From Deltaproteobacteria bacterium (GTDB lineage: Bacteria > Desulfobacterota > Desulfobacteria > Desulfobacterales > Desulfosarcinaceae), in the NCBI GenBank assembly GCA_020444075.1, contig JAHLLR010000016.1, forward strand, positions 1 to 64,000: a stretch of 64,000 nt of DNA, read 5' to 3'. Of the stretch, positions 45,312 through 54,297 are shown one piece after another; position 1 is the first letter of the stretch, and each line of letters begins with the position of its first letter. Both the position numbers and the translations under genes were made by a program. Under the pieces are notes generated by a model. The model saw only the letters and a program-made list of their open reading frames with translations, did no database searches and was not told the origin of the DNA.

Positions 45312-45352
45312 CCCATGCCGCCAGCAGTTTGAAAAACCGCTGACGGCATGGG
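45312..45352 (-). terminator. Terminator after the AOR/MoaD operon
   Basis: CCCATGCCGCCAGC (45312-45325) and GCTGACGGCATGGG (45339-45352) form a 14-bp stem with one mismatch; on the minus strand it is followed by TTTTAT, 25 bp after the sulfur-carrier gene stop. Confidence 0.9.
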
Positions 45353-45376
45353 TAAAGGCCGGATACGCAAGGCCTG

Positions 45377-45574
45377 CTACCCGCCGGCGATCATGGGGAT
45401 AAGCGTGACCCGGGCACCGTCGGGAACCGGCGTGATGTTGAAATGAGGCCGGGATACCAGCCTGCCATCCAGTTTGACCACAGCATAGATGTGGCCGTCC
45501 TTGAGTCGAGCGAGCAGCGTGGCCACGGTCAAGCCTTCCTGCCAGGGAAGTTCTTGGTCGCCGACGGTGATCAT
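45377..45574 (-). CDS. MoaD/ThiS-like ubiquitin-fold sulfur carrier
   Basis: 65 residues ending in AGG, so the C-terminal Gly-Gly needed for adenylation and thiocarboxylate formation is present. GLTVATLLARLKDGH and VKLDGRLVSRPHFNITPVPDGARVTLIPMIAGG match the beta-grasp fold. Its start is directly behind the AOR stop (no gap). MoaD-like proteins of this size near AOR genes supply sulfur for the bispyranopterin cofactor; a ThiS role is less likely because no thi genes are nearby. Confidence 0.82.
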   Translation of the reverse strand: MITVGDQELPWQEGLTVATLLARLKDGHIYAVVKLDGRLVSRPHFNITPVPDGARVTLIPMIAGG

Positions 45575-47713
45575 CTATTTTACGCCATTTTTGGCCAGCA
45601 CCGCCATGACCTCGGGAAAATCGATACCCAGCCGTTTTACGGTGGCGACAGTGGGTATCCCGTCGGCGGTCCATCCGCGTCGTTCGTAAACCGCGTCCTT
45701 CAGGGTTTCGTACTGGGCTTCCCTCCTCTTTCTGAGCGCAGCCACTTTCCACGCCGTATCCTTGCCCGTGATGTCAATACTGTATTTTTCCTTGAGTTCG
45801 GTGTCGTATCGATCTTGCCGGGATTCGTATTCCTCCACGGTAACCGGTCCCACGGCACGGTAAGGCAGGGTGTCGTGATCCCGGGTGCCGTAGCCCATTT
45901 TCAGGTTAAAGATGCGCTGGAAATTGTAAACGGCCTCACTCATGGTGATGAGGTCTTCGGGGGTGGCCGGGTTGCCGGTGACCGCCGTGTAATAGTCGGC
46001 GTACCAGTTCACATGCTTCATGACCTTGGCCGGTTCGAGCGTATCCTTGTTGTCCTCGGGAACGATGTCGTTCCAGGGCAGCTTGCACAGGCCGCACAGG
46101 CCGAACCAGGTACGGAACATGGGAAACCAGTGCAGCGCCTCGGCCTTCTGCTCGAAAGTGGGCATGAAGTTGTGAACCATGTCCAGAAAGATCAGCCAGG
46201 CTTCGTCATGCTGGGGGCCTTTGAGGGCCAGGCCGTATCCGCCTTGCTGGGCCAGGGATTCCTTGGTCATGTATTCGGAAAACTCCAACCCCTTGGACTC
46301 CATGCCGATATCCTGCAGCATGGCCGGGTCGGCGCCGAACTGATCGGCAAAAATTCCCTTCATGCGGCGGATGCCCTGACCGGCAATGGCGCCGAATCCC
46401 TTGCCCGCAGCCATCTGGTGAACCAGTTCCAGGGCGTTGACACGGTTGCCGAAAGACAGGTCCATGCCGCCGGTGTGGTTTGTGTTGATCAGTCCCCGCT
46501 CGAAGCACTCCATGACGAAGGCGATGCCCGTACCCACGCTGATGGTATCCAGGCCGTAGGCATCACAGTAAAAGTTGATCTCCAGAATGGTGAAGGGGTC
46601 GAAGATCCCCAGGTTGGAGCCGCAACCGGCAATGGTTTCGTATTCCGGGCCATCCACGAAGACTTTCTTTCCTTTATACTTACCGGTATAGGGTACGAAA
46701 TCCTTGACACCGTGGGCGCAGGCCACGGTGCAGCCTTTCCAGCAGCCGTCGTAACCCGGGTCGAAAAGCTTTTCAAAGGCCTCCCGTCCGATGAGCGAAG
46801 CCCCCGGATGGGAACCGTACTGGAAGTTGTGGGTGGGCAGCAGGTCAAAATCGTTCATGATCGGCACCAGGTGGACGGTACCGAGACGGGCCATTTCGTT
46901 CTGCTTGGGATCCAGTTCCACAATTTCCCTGGAGTGGCACCTGGCCACAGCCTTCAGTGCCTCCAGATCGGCGGGGTTGTTGGTTTTCAGCGATACCTGC
47001 TCCCAGCGGGCCACTACGGCCCTGATGCCCTTGTCGGCAAACACCGTCCCGATACCCCCTCGCCCCGCCTGTTTGTAACGCACCCGTTTGCGGGCATTGT
47101 CGTACCAGGAAAAATTCAGGCAGCCGATGCGGGTGTTGGCCGCGCCCGGCCCGGCGGAGATCACCGAGATCCCCACCTTCTTGCCTTGGGAGAAGTGGTC
47201 TGTCAACACGTCGGACAGCGCATAGGCATCCTCAGGCAGTCCGGGGATCTGGAGAATTTCGATCTTTTCTTCGATGCCGTCGATAACCACCACCGTATCG
47301 CCTTGAGCCTTTCCGGTGATCCGGAGGGCATCGAAACCGGAAAACTTCAGATAGGGACCGAAATAGCCGCCTACGTTGGAATCGATCACCGAACCGGTGA
47401 GCGGAGAAATCGAGGTCACGATGCTTTTCCCCGAGCCGGGATAGGCGGGTGTGCCCCCCATGGGCCCCGAGGAGATGCAGACGGCATTCCGGGGATCGTC
47501 CCATTTGTTTTCGCCTTTGACGGCGTCCCACAGCAGCCACAGGTCGAAACCTTTTCCGCCGATGAAGGTCTTCTTTATCTTTTCCTCAACGGTGCCAACA
47601 GAGATGGTTCCGGCCGACAGGTCCACATCCAGATACTGGTTGGTATAGCCTTTGTCGACATCACGCCGCTGGTAGGCCAAGGTCTTGAGTGTAGTGGTTT
47701 TCATTGTGGTCAT
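45575..47713 (-). CDS. Tungsten-type aldehyde:ferredoxin oxidoreductase
   Basis: 712 residues. The N-terminal domain (LDVDLSAGTISVGTVEE, FIGGKGFDLWLLWD) binds the bispyranopterin; the [4Fe-4S] cluster is held by CWKGCTVAC and a later CGLCKLP. AGRGGIGTVFADKGIRAVV and FVDGPEYETIAGCGSNLG are standard AOR motifs. The reaction is oxidation of an aldehyde to its acid with two reduced ferredoxins. It follows the DAO subunit gene by 35 bp and abuts the sulfur-carrier gene, in a FadR-type operon. An AGGAG site precedes the ATG at 47713. Length is above the 605 residues of archaeal AOR, as in several bacterial members. Confidence 0.94.
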   Translation of the reverse strand: MTTMKTTTLKTLAYQRRDVDKGYTNQYLDVDLSAGTISVGTVEEKIKKTFIGGKGFDLWLLWDAVKGENKWDDPRNAVCISSGPMGGTPAYPGSGKSIVTSISPLTGSVIDSNVGGYFGPYLKFSGFDALRITGKAQGDTVVVIDGIEEKIEILQIPGLPEDAYALSDVLTDHFSQGKKVGISVISAGPGAANTRIGCLNFSWYDNARKRVRYKQAGRGGIGTVFADKGIRAVVARWEQVSLKTNNPADLEALKAVARCHSREIVELDPKQNEMARLGTVHLVPIMNDFDLLPTHNFQYGSHPGASLIGREAFEKLFDPGYDGCWKGCTVACAHGVKDFVPYTGKYKGKKVFVDGPEYETIAGCGSNLGIFDPFTILEINFYCDAYGLDTISVGTGIAFVMECFERGLINTNHTGGMDLSFGNRVNALELVHQMAAGKGFGAIAGQGIRRMKGIFADQFGADPAMLQDIGMESKGLEFSEYMTKESLAQQGGYGLALKGPQHDEAWLIFLDMVHNFMPTFEQKAEALHWFPMFRTWFGLCGLCKLPWNDIVPEDNKDTLEPAKVMKHVNWYADYYTAVTGNPATPEDLITMSEAVYNFQRIFNLKMGYGTRDHDTLPYRAVGPVTVEEYESRQDRYDTELKEKYSIDITGKDTAWKVAALRKRREAQYETLKDAVYERRGWTADGIPTVATVKRLGIDFPEVMAVLAKNGVK

Positions 47714-47748
47714 GGTCTTGCTCCTAATGATAATCGTTGAATTTGACC

Positions 47749-48903
47749 CTATTTCAGTTCCTCACGGACTCCGGAAAATTGCCGGGCCGGTGAAAAAACA
47801 GCAATGGCCGCCTTGTCCAGCTCGGAGGGCCTGCCAGCAATCATCCGAGCGGCGAGTTCACCCATGCCCGGCCCAAGCATGAAGCCTTGACCGCACATGC
47901 CGGTGATATGAAACAGACCCTTTAATTGTGGGCTCCAGCCGACGATAGGCGATCCGTCAGGGCTCATGGGGTAGCACCCCCGCCACACCCGCCGCACCCG
48001 CAGGGCTTTCAACCGGGGGATCAGGGACACCATGCGGGCGGCCACCTGGGGTAGAAATACCGACGTTTCCCGGGTATCGGTGCCGACAATGGGCGGGTCC
48101 GGAGTAATGCAGAACACGACCTGGCCGTGACTGTTCTGGTAAAAATAGTAATTCTTCGATCCCGGCCCCGGACGCAGATCCACCACCATGCAAGAGAACA
48201 TTCGGGCCACCGGCTCGGTAATGGCGCCCTCGTGGGAATCCGGAAACACAGGGAGGTCCACGCCGGCAGTCGCGCACAGAGGCCGGGAATAGGCACCGGC
48301 CGCATCCACGACCACCGGTGCCCGGTATCGCCCCTTGTCCGTCTGAATGCCCACCACCCGGCCCTTTTCCACCATCAGGGTGTTGATCCGTTCATTAAAG
48401 TGGAATCGGGCACCGTTTTCAAGGGCTTTTCGTGCGAAGGCATTGACGGCCAGAAGGGGCGAGGCCGAGCCGTCGTCCGGGGAAAAAGTGCCGCCCCGGA
48501 GGCCATCGGGATCGATGCCCGGTATGATCCGGCGCAACTGCTCAGGATCGATGAAGTCGATGTTCAGGCCGAATTGCTGCTGCAGCGGCAACAGCTTCTT
48601 CAAGGCCTGCTCTTCCTGCTCCCGGTAAACCGGGAAGAGATAGCCACCCTTGAGCCACTCGATGTTGTCTCCGTGAATCGTGGACCAGGTGGAAAAAATC
48701 TCCAGGGACCTCAGGCCGACCTGAATTTTGGCCGGGTCCGAGTGGGTGGCCCGGATCCCACCGATGGCCCGTTTGTTGTCACCCTGGCCCGGCGACGGGT
48801 TACCGTCCACCACCAGGGTCTTCATCCCCAGAGCTCCGAGGGCCATGGCCGTGGGGACACCCACCGAACCGGCGCCGACGATAATGACATCGATGTTATC
48901 CAT
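47749..48903 (-). CDS. DAO-family FAD oxidoreductase, HcnC / amino-acid dehydrogenase beta subunit-like
   Basis: 384 residues from the ATG at 48903, which overlaps the end of the upstream gene by 8 bp. DVIIVGAGSVGVPTAMALGALG is the FAD loop; YPMSPDGSPIVGWSPQLKGLFHITGM and GQGFMLGPGMGELAARMI are the C-terminal signature of glycine/sarcosine/proline-type dehydrogenases. It should oxidise a C-N bond of a small amino or imino acid and pass electrons to the fused partner encoded just upstream. Soluble, no signal peptide. Confidence 0.87.
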   Translation of the reverse strand: MDNIDVIIVGAGSVGVPTAMALGALGMKTLVVDGNPSPGQGDNKRAIGGIRATHSDPAKIQVGLRSLEIFSTWSTIHGDNIEWLKGGYLFPVYREQEEQALKKLLPLQQQFGLNIDFIDPEQLRRIIPGIDPDGLRGGTFSPDDGSASPLLAVNAFARKALENGARFHFNERINTLMVEKGRVVGIQTDKGRYRAPVVVDAAGAYSRPLCATAGVDLPVFPDSHEGAITEPVARMFSCMVVDLRPGPGSKNYYFYQNSHGQVVFCITPDPPIVGTDTRETSVFLPQVAARMVSLIPRLKALRVRRVWRGCYPMSPDGSPIVGWSPQLKGLFHITGMCGQGFMLGPGMGELAARMIAGRPSELDKAAIAVFSPARQFSGVREELK

Positions 48904-50986
48904 CCCGTTCGCCTTTCCTTTCACCGGCGAGGATCCCCAGGGCGACCTCCACGAAAAGTGGACGGTCCACCCGGTCGGTGACCGATTCCAGATCCACCCC
49001 CTCTTCCTGGAAAATCCGCCGGATCATGGGCCGGCAGGTCTTGGACCCGCAAGCCCCCATACCGGCACGGTTCAACGCTTTCATCTGGTTCATGTCCCTT
49101 ACCCCGCTGCGGATGCTGGATCGGATCTCACCGGCAGTAATGCGCTCGCAGCGGCAGATCACGGCCTCGTCGGGCAGGGGGGCCTTTTCATAGACGGTGG
49201 AGGGATCCACCTGGACCTCCTGGACCCGGATGCCGATGGCCTGCTTGGCCGCGGCCCGTTCCAATTTTACCTGGACCAGCAAGGTGCCCGGGTATCTTTT
49301 GGGGTTGGTTACGACCCGCTGTACCGGGTAATAGCCGAGGATGGCCCCATCGCGGTCGGTCACCGGCACCCGCTGCCCCTTTTTCACCCGATCCCGCCAG
49401 ATCTCGTATGGCAGGGTCACCGTGGGATGATCCGGATCCTTGCGATAATCAACCAGAGTCACGGCCAGTCCCGGGCAGATGGCCACACAGGCCATGCATC
49501 CTTGACAGGTGGCGCCTTTCACCAGGTAGGGCAGCCCGGTGATCCTATCATCCTCGGTGCGGATGGCCTTTTCCGGACATACCGACGTGCAGGGATTGCA
49601 GGGCACTTCCTGTTGGCAATGGAAGATCGGCATTACCCCTTCCTCACCCGGCGGCGGCTCGCGATGCACCGGGGCCCCGGGCCTCGATTTGAGAATGGTG
49701 GCCTTTTCGTCCCATTCGGCCGGGATCTCACCGGGGTAGCGTTGCAGGTCCTTGGCGATCTTCAATCCCTCGATCTTGCCGGTAAACATGGCTGCCGATG
49801 CCTCGGCGATTTCCTGGGCATCCCCGGCGGCGTAAACGTCCATTCCCCACTGCCTGGCTTTCAAAATAAATTCGTTCACTTCGGCCAGGCCGACGGCAAT
49901 CAACACGGTGTCCACGGCAAAGGATTTTTGAGAGCCGGGAATAATCTGCCACCCCTCGTCCAGCGCGGCAATCGTGATGCCTTCCACATGGGCGTCGCCA
50001 TGGGCGGCCACCACCGTATGCCGGGTGTAAATGGGAACCCCCAACCGCATTAACTTGTCGGCATGGACCTTGTAGCCGCCCACCCGGGGAAGGGCCTCGA
50101 TGAGCGCCACGACCTGAATGCCGGCCTGGATGGCATGGTACCCGGCAATCAGTCCCACATTGCCTCCGCCCACGATGAGCACACGTTCCGAAGATTTGAT
50201 CAGGTCCCGATTGACCAGGGTCTGGAACGCCCCTGCACCGTATACGCCGGGTAGGGTGTTGCCGGGAAAGGAGAGCATCTTCTCACGGGCACCGGTGGTC
50301 ACCAGCAGTTTTTCGGGCCGGATCTTCCGATACACGTTTTTTTGAACCACCCCCACGATGCCGTCGGAAAAGACGCCCACGGCAGTGGCCTCCAGCCAGA
50401 TCTGCACCGAGGGTAATGATAGCAGCTGCGCCTCCAGAAGGGTCCCTATCTCAAACCCCCGGGTACCGGCATGGGAGTCTTCCACGGAGCCGAAGAACTT
50501 ATGGGTCTGCAGAACCAGTTTGCCCCCCAGACGATCCTTGTCATCAATGATCAGTGTTTCTATGCCCAGCTTACCAAGTTCGATGGCGGCGCTCAGCCCC
50601 GCGGGCCCGCCGCCGATGATCAACACCGCCACCGATTTTTCCACTGGCGGTTCAAGGACGGGCTTGTCGGCGACCTCCGGCAAACGGGGAAGCCCTTCCA
50701 CAGACTGCACCGCCATCTTTTTTTTCAGCGGTGTCATGCAGGCTTTGACGGGAACGCCGTCGGCGATAACCAGGCACTGGGAGCACTGGCCATTGGCACA
50801 GAACAATCCCTGGGGACTGCCGTCCTTGTAATGGTGACCAAACACATGAATATCATTGGCGAAAAGGGCTGACGAGATCATTTCCCCATCCCTGCCGGTC
50901 AACGGGGTGCCATTCCAGGTAAACGGAACCTCAGCATCAGTCGGCACATTCAGAATCGGATGGGATTGAATTCGCTTAATCGACAT
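48896..50986 (-). CDS. Fused HcnA/HcnB-like FAD oxidoreductase with three Fe-S modules
   Basis: 696 residues. Domain order: [2Fe-2S] domain with C63, C68, C71 and C83 (HcnA-like); FAD/NAD-type reductase with LIIGGGPAGLSAA near 123 and VLIVGGGNVGLIAG near 270; two [4Fe-4S] motifs (CNPCTSVCP and CQGCMACVAICP); then a BFD-like [2Fe-2S] region with CRCERITAGEIR and GACGSKTC. This is one polypeptide for what is often several subunits (HcnA+HcnB, opine or L-proline dehydrogenase alpha, sarcosine oxidase alpha). It probably gathers electrons from the DAO partner. It starts 5 bp after the regulator stop. Confidence 0.88.
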   Translation of the reverse strand: MSIKRIQSHPILNVPTDAEVPFTWNGTPLTGRDGEMISSALFANDIHVFGHHYKDGSPQGLFCANGQCSQCLVIADGVPVKACMTPLKKKMAVQSVEGLPRLPEVADKPVLEPPVEKSVAVLIIGGGPAGLSAAIELGKLGIETLIIDDKDRLGGKLVLQTHKFFGSVEDSHAGTRGFEIGTLLEAQLLSLPSVQIWLEATAVGVFSDGIVGVVQKNVYRKIRPEKLLVTTGAREKMLSFPGNTLPGVYGAGAFQTLVNRDLIKSSERVLIVGGGNVGLIAGYHAIQAGIQVVALIEALPRVGGYKVHADKLMRLGVPIYTRHTVVAAHGDAHVEGITIAALDEGWQIIPGSQKSFAVDTVLIAVGLAEVNEFILKARQWGMDVYAAGDAQEIAEASAAMFTGKIEGLKIAKDLQRYPGEIPAEWDEKATILKSRPGAPVHREPPPGEEGVMPIFHCQQEVPCNPCTSVCPEKAIRTEDDRITGLPYLVKGATCQGCMACVAICPGLAVTLVDYRKDPDHPTVTLPYEIWRDRVKKGQRVPVTDRDGAILGYYPVQRVVTNPKRYPGTLLVQVKLERAAAKQAIGIRVQEVQVDPSTVYEKAPLPDEAVICRCERITAGEIRSSIRSGVRDMNQMKALNRAGMGACGSKTCRPMIRRIFQEEGVDLESVTDRVDRPLFVEVALGILAGERKGERDG

Positions 50987-50991
50987 TAAGG

Positions 50992-51720
50992 TTATTTCTC
51001 CCGATTTTCCATATAGTGGTTGAATCGCAACACATGGGCCTCGGCCAACTGCCTTGCCCCGTCCACATCCTTTCTTTCGACGGCATCGATGATGCTGCCC
51101 AGATCGGTATAATTTTCCTCCATTTCCCGCTGCTTCATGACCAAAAAAGCCTCATAGTAATGGTCGATGTTGTCATGAACCGTGTGATGCAGGGAGATGT
51201 AGACCGGATTTTCCGTAATTTCCGCCAGGGCCAGATGAATCTGCTTATCCACCTCCACGAACTCCTTTTGGAAATCGCTGCCCTTTTCGGCGAACTGGTG
51301 AGCCTGTTCCAGCAGGGATTTGAGACGAAAGACATCCGCCGGTGTGGCCCGTTCCGCGGCCAATGCCGACACCCGGCCCTCCACGCCCACGCGAAACTCC
51401 GAAAGGTGCCGCAGTGAAACCTTCTGATATCTGATCAGCAGGGCCAGGCTTTCGTTGATCTGGTCGTAGCTGACATCCTGCACCACGGCACCACCGCCCA
51501 CCCCCAGTTTGATCTCGATGAGGCCCTTTTGCTCCAGCACCCGCAACGCCTCTCTCAACGTCCCCCGACTCACCTGGAGCATCTCTTTGAGTTCTCTTTC
51601 GGAAGGAAGTATTTCACCAGGTTTGAGCTTACCCGCAATTATAGTCTCCTGGATCTGCTCCACCACATCCTGGAAAATTCGACTCTGTTTGGCCGCTTTA
51701 AACATGGCGCCTACCCTCAT
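50992..51720 (-). CDS. FadR-subfamily GntR transcriptional regulator
   Basis: 242 residues; an in-frame ATG at 51705 behind GAGGG is an equally good start. Winged helix-turn-helix at about 12-80 (LPSERELKEMLQVSRGTLREALRVLEQKGLIEI), then an all-helical FCD effector domain with metal-binding His residues (KQIHLALAE, HHTVHDNIDH, AEAHVLRFNHY). FCD proteins bind small carboxylic acids. It is the first gene of the operon and very likely controls it from the palindromic site at 51803-51842. Confidence 0.92.
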   Translation of the reverse strand: MRVGAMFKAAKQSRIFQDVVEQIQETIIAGKLKPGEILPSERELKEMLQVSRGTLREALRVLEQKGLIEIKLGVGGGAVVQDVSYDQINESLALLIRYQKVSLRHLSEFRVGVEGRVSALAAERATPADVFRLKSLLEQAHQFAEKGSDFQKEFVEVDKQIHLALAEITENPVYISLHHTVHDNIDHYYEAFLVMKQREMEENYTDLGSIIDAVERKDVDGARQLAEAHVLRFNHYMENREK

Positions 51721-51802
51721 TCATCCCGCATACCCTTGCATTATCGCCATCGGCATGCTTCCGACGCAGATATGGATGGAAGGCCTGTGGCAGGGAGATT
51801 TG

Positions 51803-51842
51803 GTAATGGTTTAACCATTCAAAAGAATGGTTAAACCATTAC
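51803..51842. promoter_or_regulatory. Double-palindrome FadR/GntR operator
   Basis: A perfect 40-bp palindrome. It contains two sites, TGGTTTAACCA (51807-51817) and TGGTTAAACCA (51828-51838), each fitting the TGGTNNNACCA pattern bound by FadR-type regulators, with centres 21 bp or two helical turns apart. It lies 83 bp upstream of the regulator gene and 174 bp upstream of proC, so it could act on either side. Confidence 0.8.
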
Positions 51843-52015
51843 AATTTTCGGCCCTGGATGTCAAGCCCCATGCTGCAAGCCGGTGGAACAACCTGACGCT
51901 TTTTGGGATGCTGGTTAAGCCCACGTGCCGGCTGCATGATTTCCCTTGACACGATAAAGGTATAGAACGTAGGTGAACTATCTCGATGATGCCAACTCAA
52001 AAGGAGATCGAATCC

Positions 52016-52870
52016 ATGTTGACCCACAAAAAAATAGGTATGATCGGAACCGGAAACATGGGCAGCGCCCTGATTGACGGATTGATCCGGTCCGGCGCGG
52101 CCCAACCCGAAAACATCATCTGTTCAGACGCCAGCGAACGGCAGTTGGCTGCCGTTCGGGAAAAATACAAGGTCGCCACCACCACTGACAATATCGAGGT
52201 GGTCAAGGCGGCGGATATCATTATCTATGCCATCAAGCCTCAAATTATGGCCAGCGTGCTCAAGGAAACGGCCGACTACCTGGACATGAGCAAGCTGATT
52301 ATCTCCATCGCCGCCGGTGTGCCGCTTCCAGCCATCGAATCACTGCTCAATAAAGACCTTCGTCTGATCCGGGTCATGCCCAACGTGGCCGTCGCGGTCC
52401 GTGAAGGCGCCACGGCCGTCGCGGCCGGCGGCCATGCGGATAAGGAAGACGTAAAGCTGGCCATGGCGATTTTCGATTCGGTGGGCAAATCCATTTTCCT
52501 CAAGGAAAATTATCTGATGGATGCCATCACGGGCCTCAGCGGCAGCGGTCCGGCCTATATCTTCATGATCGTCGATGCCCTGGCCGATGCCGGCGTCAAA
52601 GTGGGTCTTTCCCGGAAAGACGCCCTGTTCCTCGCCTCCCAGACTATCCTGGGTGCCGCCAAGCTGCTCCTGGAAACCAATGCCCATCCCGGTCAGCTTA
52701 AAGACTCGGTCACCTCTCCCGGCGGTACGGCCATCGCCGGCCTCCACACCCTGGAAAAAGGCGGACTCCGCACCACATTGATCAATGCCGTGGAAGCAGC
52801 CACCAACCGATCCAGGGAACTCGGGGAGGCCATGATCAAAAACTTTGCCAACGGCCAGACACAGCCTTGA
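52016..52870 (+). CDS. proC: Pyrroline-5-carboxylate reductase
   Basis: 284 residues from the ATG at 52016, set by AAGGAG nine bases upstream; two ATGs at 51986 and 51989 lie before that site. GMIGTGNMGSALIDGLIRSG is the NADPH loop, YAIKPQ and MPNVAVAVREGAT the middle motifs, and GLSGSGPAYIFMIVDALADAGVKVGL with DSVTSPGGTAIAGLHTLE the C-terminal signature. It reduces P5C to L-proline. It is divergent from the FadR-type operon, whose dehydrogenase could act on proline, which makes the neighbourhood suggestive. Confidence 0.96.
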   Translation: MLTHKKIGMIGTGNMGSALIDGLIRSGAAQPENIICSDASERQLAAVREKYKVATTTDNIEVVKAADIIIYAIKPQIMASVLKETADYLDMSKLIISIAAGVPLPAIESLLNKDLRLIRVMPNVAVAVREGATAVAAGGHADKEDVKLAMAIFDSVGKSIFLKENYLMDAITGLSGSGPAYIFMIVDALADAGVKVGLSRKDALFLASQTILGAAKLLLETNAHPGQLKDSVTSPGGTAIAGLHTLEKGGLRTTLINAVEAATNRSRELGEAMIKNFANGQTQP

Positions 52871-52939
52871 AGCAATACCCGATCATCCTGATCGATGCCC
52901 GTCCTTGCCGAATCCAGCTCGAATGGTTATAGTTGAGCG

Positions 52940-53425
52940 ATGGTATCACTGACTTCAGCCGGGGGTGAACATCTGGAACCGCTTCGATCAACCGCTGTCA
53001 AAAACGTCACATTGATTGTCCGGATCATTCTGGGGGCGGTTTTCCTGTTTTCCTGCGCCGGCAAAATTGCCGACCCGACGGCCTTTGCAGCAATTGTGGC
53101 CAACTACCAGTTGCTTCCGCCGCCACTGGTCGCAACCACAGCGGTGATTTTCCCCTGGATTGAGGCGTTGTGCGGCTTGGCACTGGTTGTCGGCCGGTTT
53201 GAAAAGGGTGCGGCCCTGCTGGTAAGCCTGATGATGGTGGTCTTTACCGGACTCATTTTTTATAACGGCTATCGTGGATTGAACATCGCCTGTGGTTGTT
53301 TTTCGCTGTCTGCCAAAGCGCCGTCGAATATCGCCGTGAACACGCTGCGCAATCTGTCTATTCTGGCGGCAGGAGCATGGGTCCTCGTCTCTCCGAAACG
53401 CCAGCGTCTGACATCCGCCCGATAA
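52940..53425 (+). CDS. MauE/DoxX-family membrane protein
   Basis: 161 residues with four hydrophobic helices (about 22-42, 64-84, 90-112 and 130-150). FLFSCAGKIADPTAFAAIVANYQLLP and NIACGCFSLSAK match the MauE/DoxX pattern in which a CxC pair sits at the membrane face. MauE helps disulfide formation in methylamine dehydrogenase; other members serve thiol redox balance. It precedes ccdA and a thioredoxin-like gene, so a periplasmic thiol-transfer role is likely. Confidence 0.78.
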   Translation: MVSLTSAGGEHLEPLRSTAVKNVTLIVRIILGAVFLFSCAGKIADPTAFAAIVANYQLLPPPLVATTAVIFPWIEALCGLALVVGRFEKGAALLVSLMMVVFTGLIFYNGYRGLNIACGCFSLSAKAPSNIAVNTLRNLSILAAGAWVLVSPKRQRLTSAR

Positions 53426-53526
53426 GGGGAACGCATTTATTGTAACCCGATACGGTTCCGGCGGCTCACCAGAAAAGACAGTCGCCGTTTCATGACGCCA
53501 ACAATGCTACAGGATTGACCGGACGC

Positions 53527-54285
53527 ATGTTCACAGAATCGATTTCGTATTCCGCAGCCCTGATTGCAGGGTTGCTCTCGTTCTTCTCTCCGTGTATCTT
53601 TCCGTTGATACCGGCCTATTTTACCTTTATCACCGGACTTTCCCTGGATGAATTGACCGAGGCCCGGTACACCCGAATCCGTGCGCAGATTATCCTTGGA
53701 TCTAAACCCGACTTTGAAAAACTGAATGGAGTCGGTATCCGTGCACGGGTGGTTCTGTCGACATTGAGTTATGTTCTGGGTTTCTCACTGGTCTTCATCC
53801 TCATGGGAGCGTCTGCCTCCTTCGTCGGAGGCGCCATATTCAAATACCGCGACTGGATACGGATCATCGGCGGTGTGGCAATTATCCTTTTCGGTATTCA
53901 TATGACCGGGCTGTTTCGCTTCAGGTTCCTGGAATTCGAACGGCGACTGCATATGGAAAAGAAACCCCTCCATTTTCTGGGAACCTTTGTCGTGGGGATG
54001 GCTTTCGGGGCGGGTTGGAGCCCGTGCATCGGTCCGCTGCTGGGCTCGATCCTGATCGTGGCGGGGAACCAGGATACGGTGGGCCAGGGCATTGGCCTCC
54101 TCTCGGTATATGCCGCGGGGCTGGCGATCCCATTTTTAGTAATTTCAATTTTCGTCGATTCATTGTTGGCCTTGATTAAAAAGGTATCCTGGTCGATAAG
54201 GTATATCAACATGACCGCAGGTGCGTTATTGGTGATCCTCGGCTTGCTGTTGCTCACCAACAAACTGAATCTGATCAGCACATAG
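53527..54285 (+). CDS. ccdA: CcdA-type cytochrome c biogenesis / thiol transporter
   Basis: 252 residues from the ATG at 53527 (an in-frame TTG at 53515 is less likely). Six membrane helices. The two redox cysteines lie in FFSPCIFPLIPAYF and GWSPCIGPLLGS, each followed by Pro, as in CcdA/DsbD beta. It moves reducing power from cytoplasmic thioredoxin to the periplasm for haem attachment to apocytochromes. The following gene encodes a periplasmic thioredoxin-like protein that can receive it. Confidence 0.93.
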   Translation: MFTESISYSAALIAGLLSFFSPCIFPLIPAYFTFITGLSLDELTEARYTRIRAQIILGSKPDFEKLNGVGIRARVVLSTLSYVLGFSLVFILMGASASFVGGAIFKYRDWIRIIGGVAIILFGIHMTGLFRFRFLEFERRLHMEKKPLHFLGTFVVGMAFGAGWSPCIGPLLGSILIVAGNQDTVGQGIGLLSVYAAGLAIPFLVISIFVDSLLALIKKVSWSIRYINMTAGALLVILGLLLLTNKLNLIST

Positions 54286-54297
54286 GAATAAACCACT

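Noticed and set aside
45297-45752. 151-codon minus-strand frame over the sulfur-carrier gene and terminator
   Set aside because: It crosses the terminator and the AOR/MoaD junction in another frame and has no domain character.
45443-47740. 765-codon plus-strand frame
   Set aside because: Antisense shadow of the AOR gene, whose motifs are complete on the minus strand.
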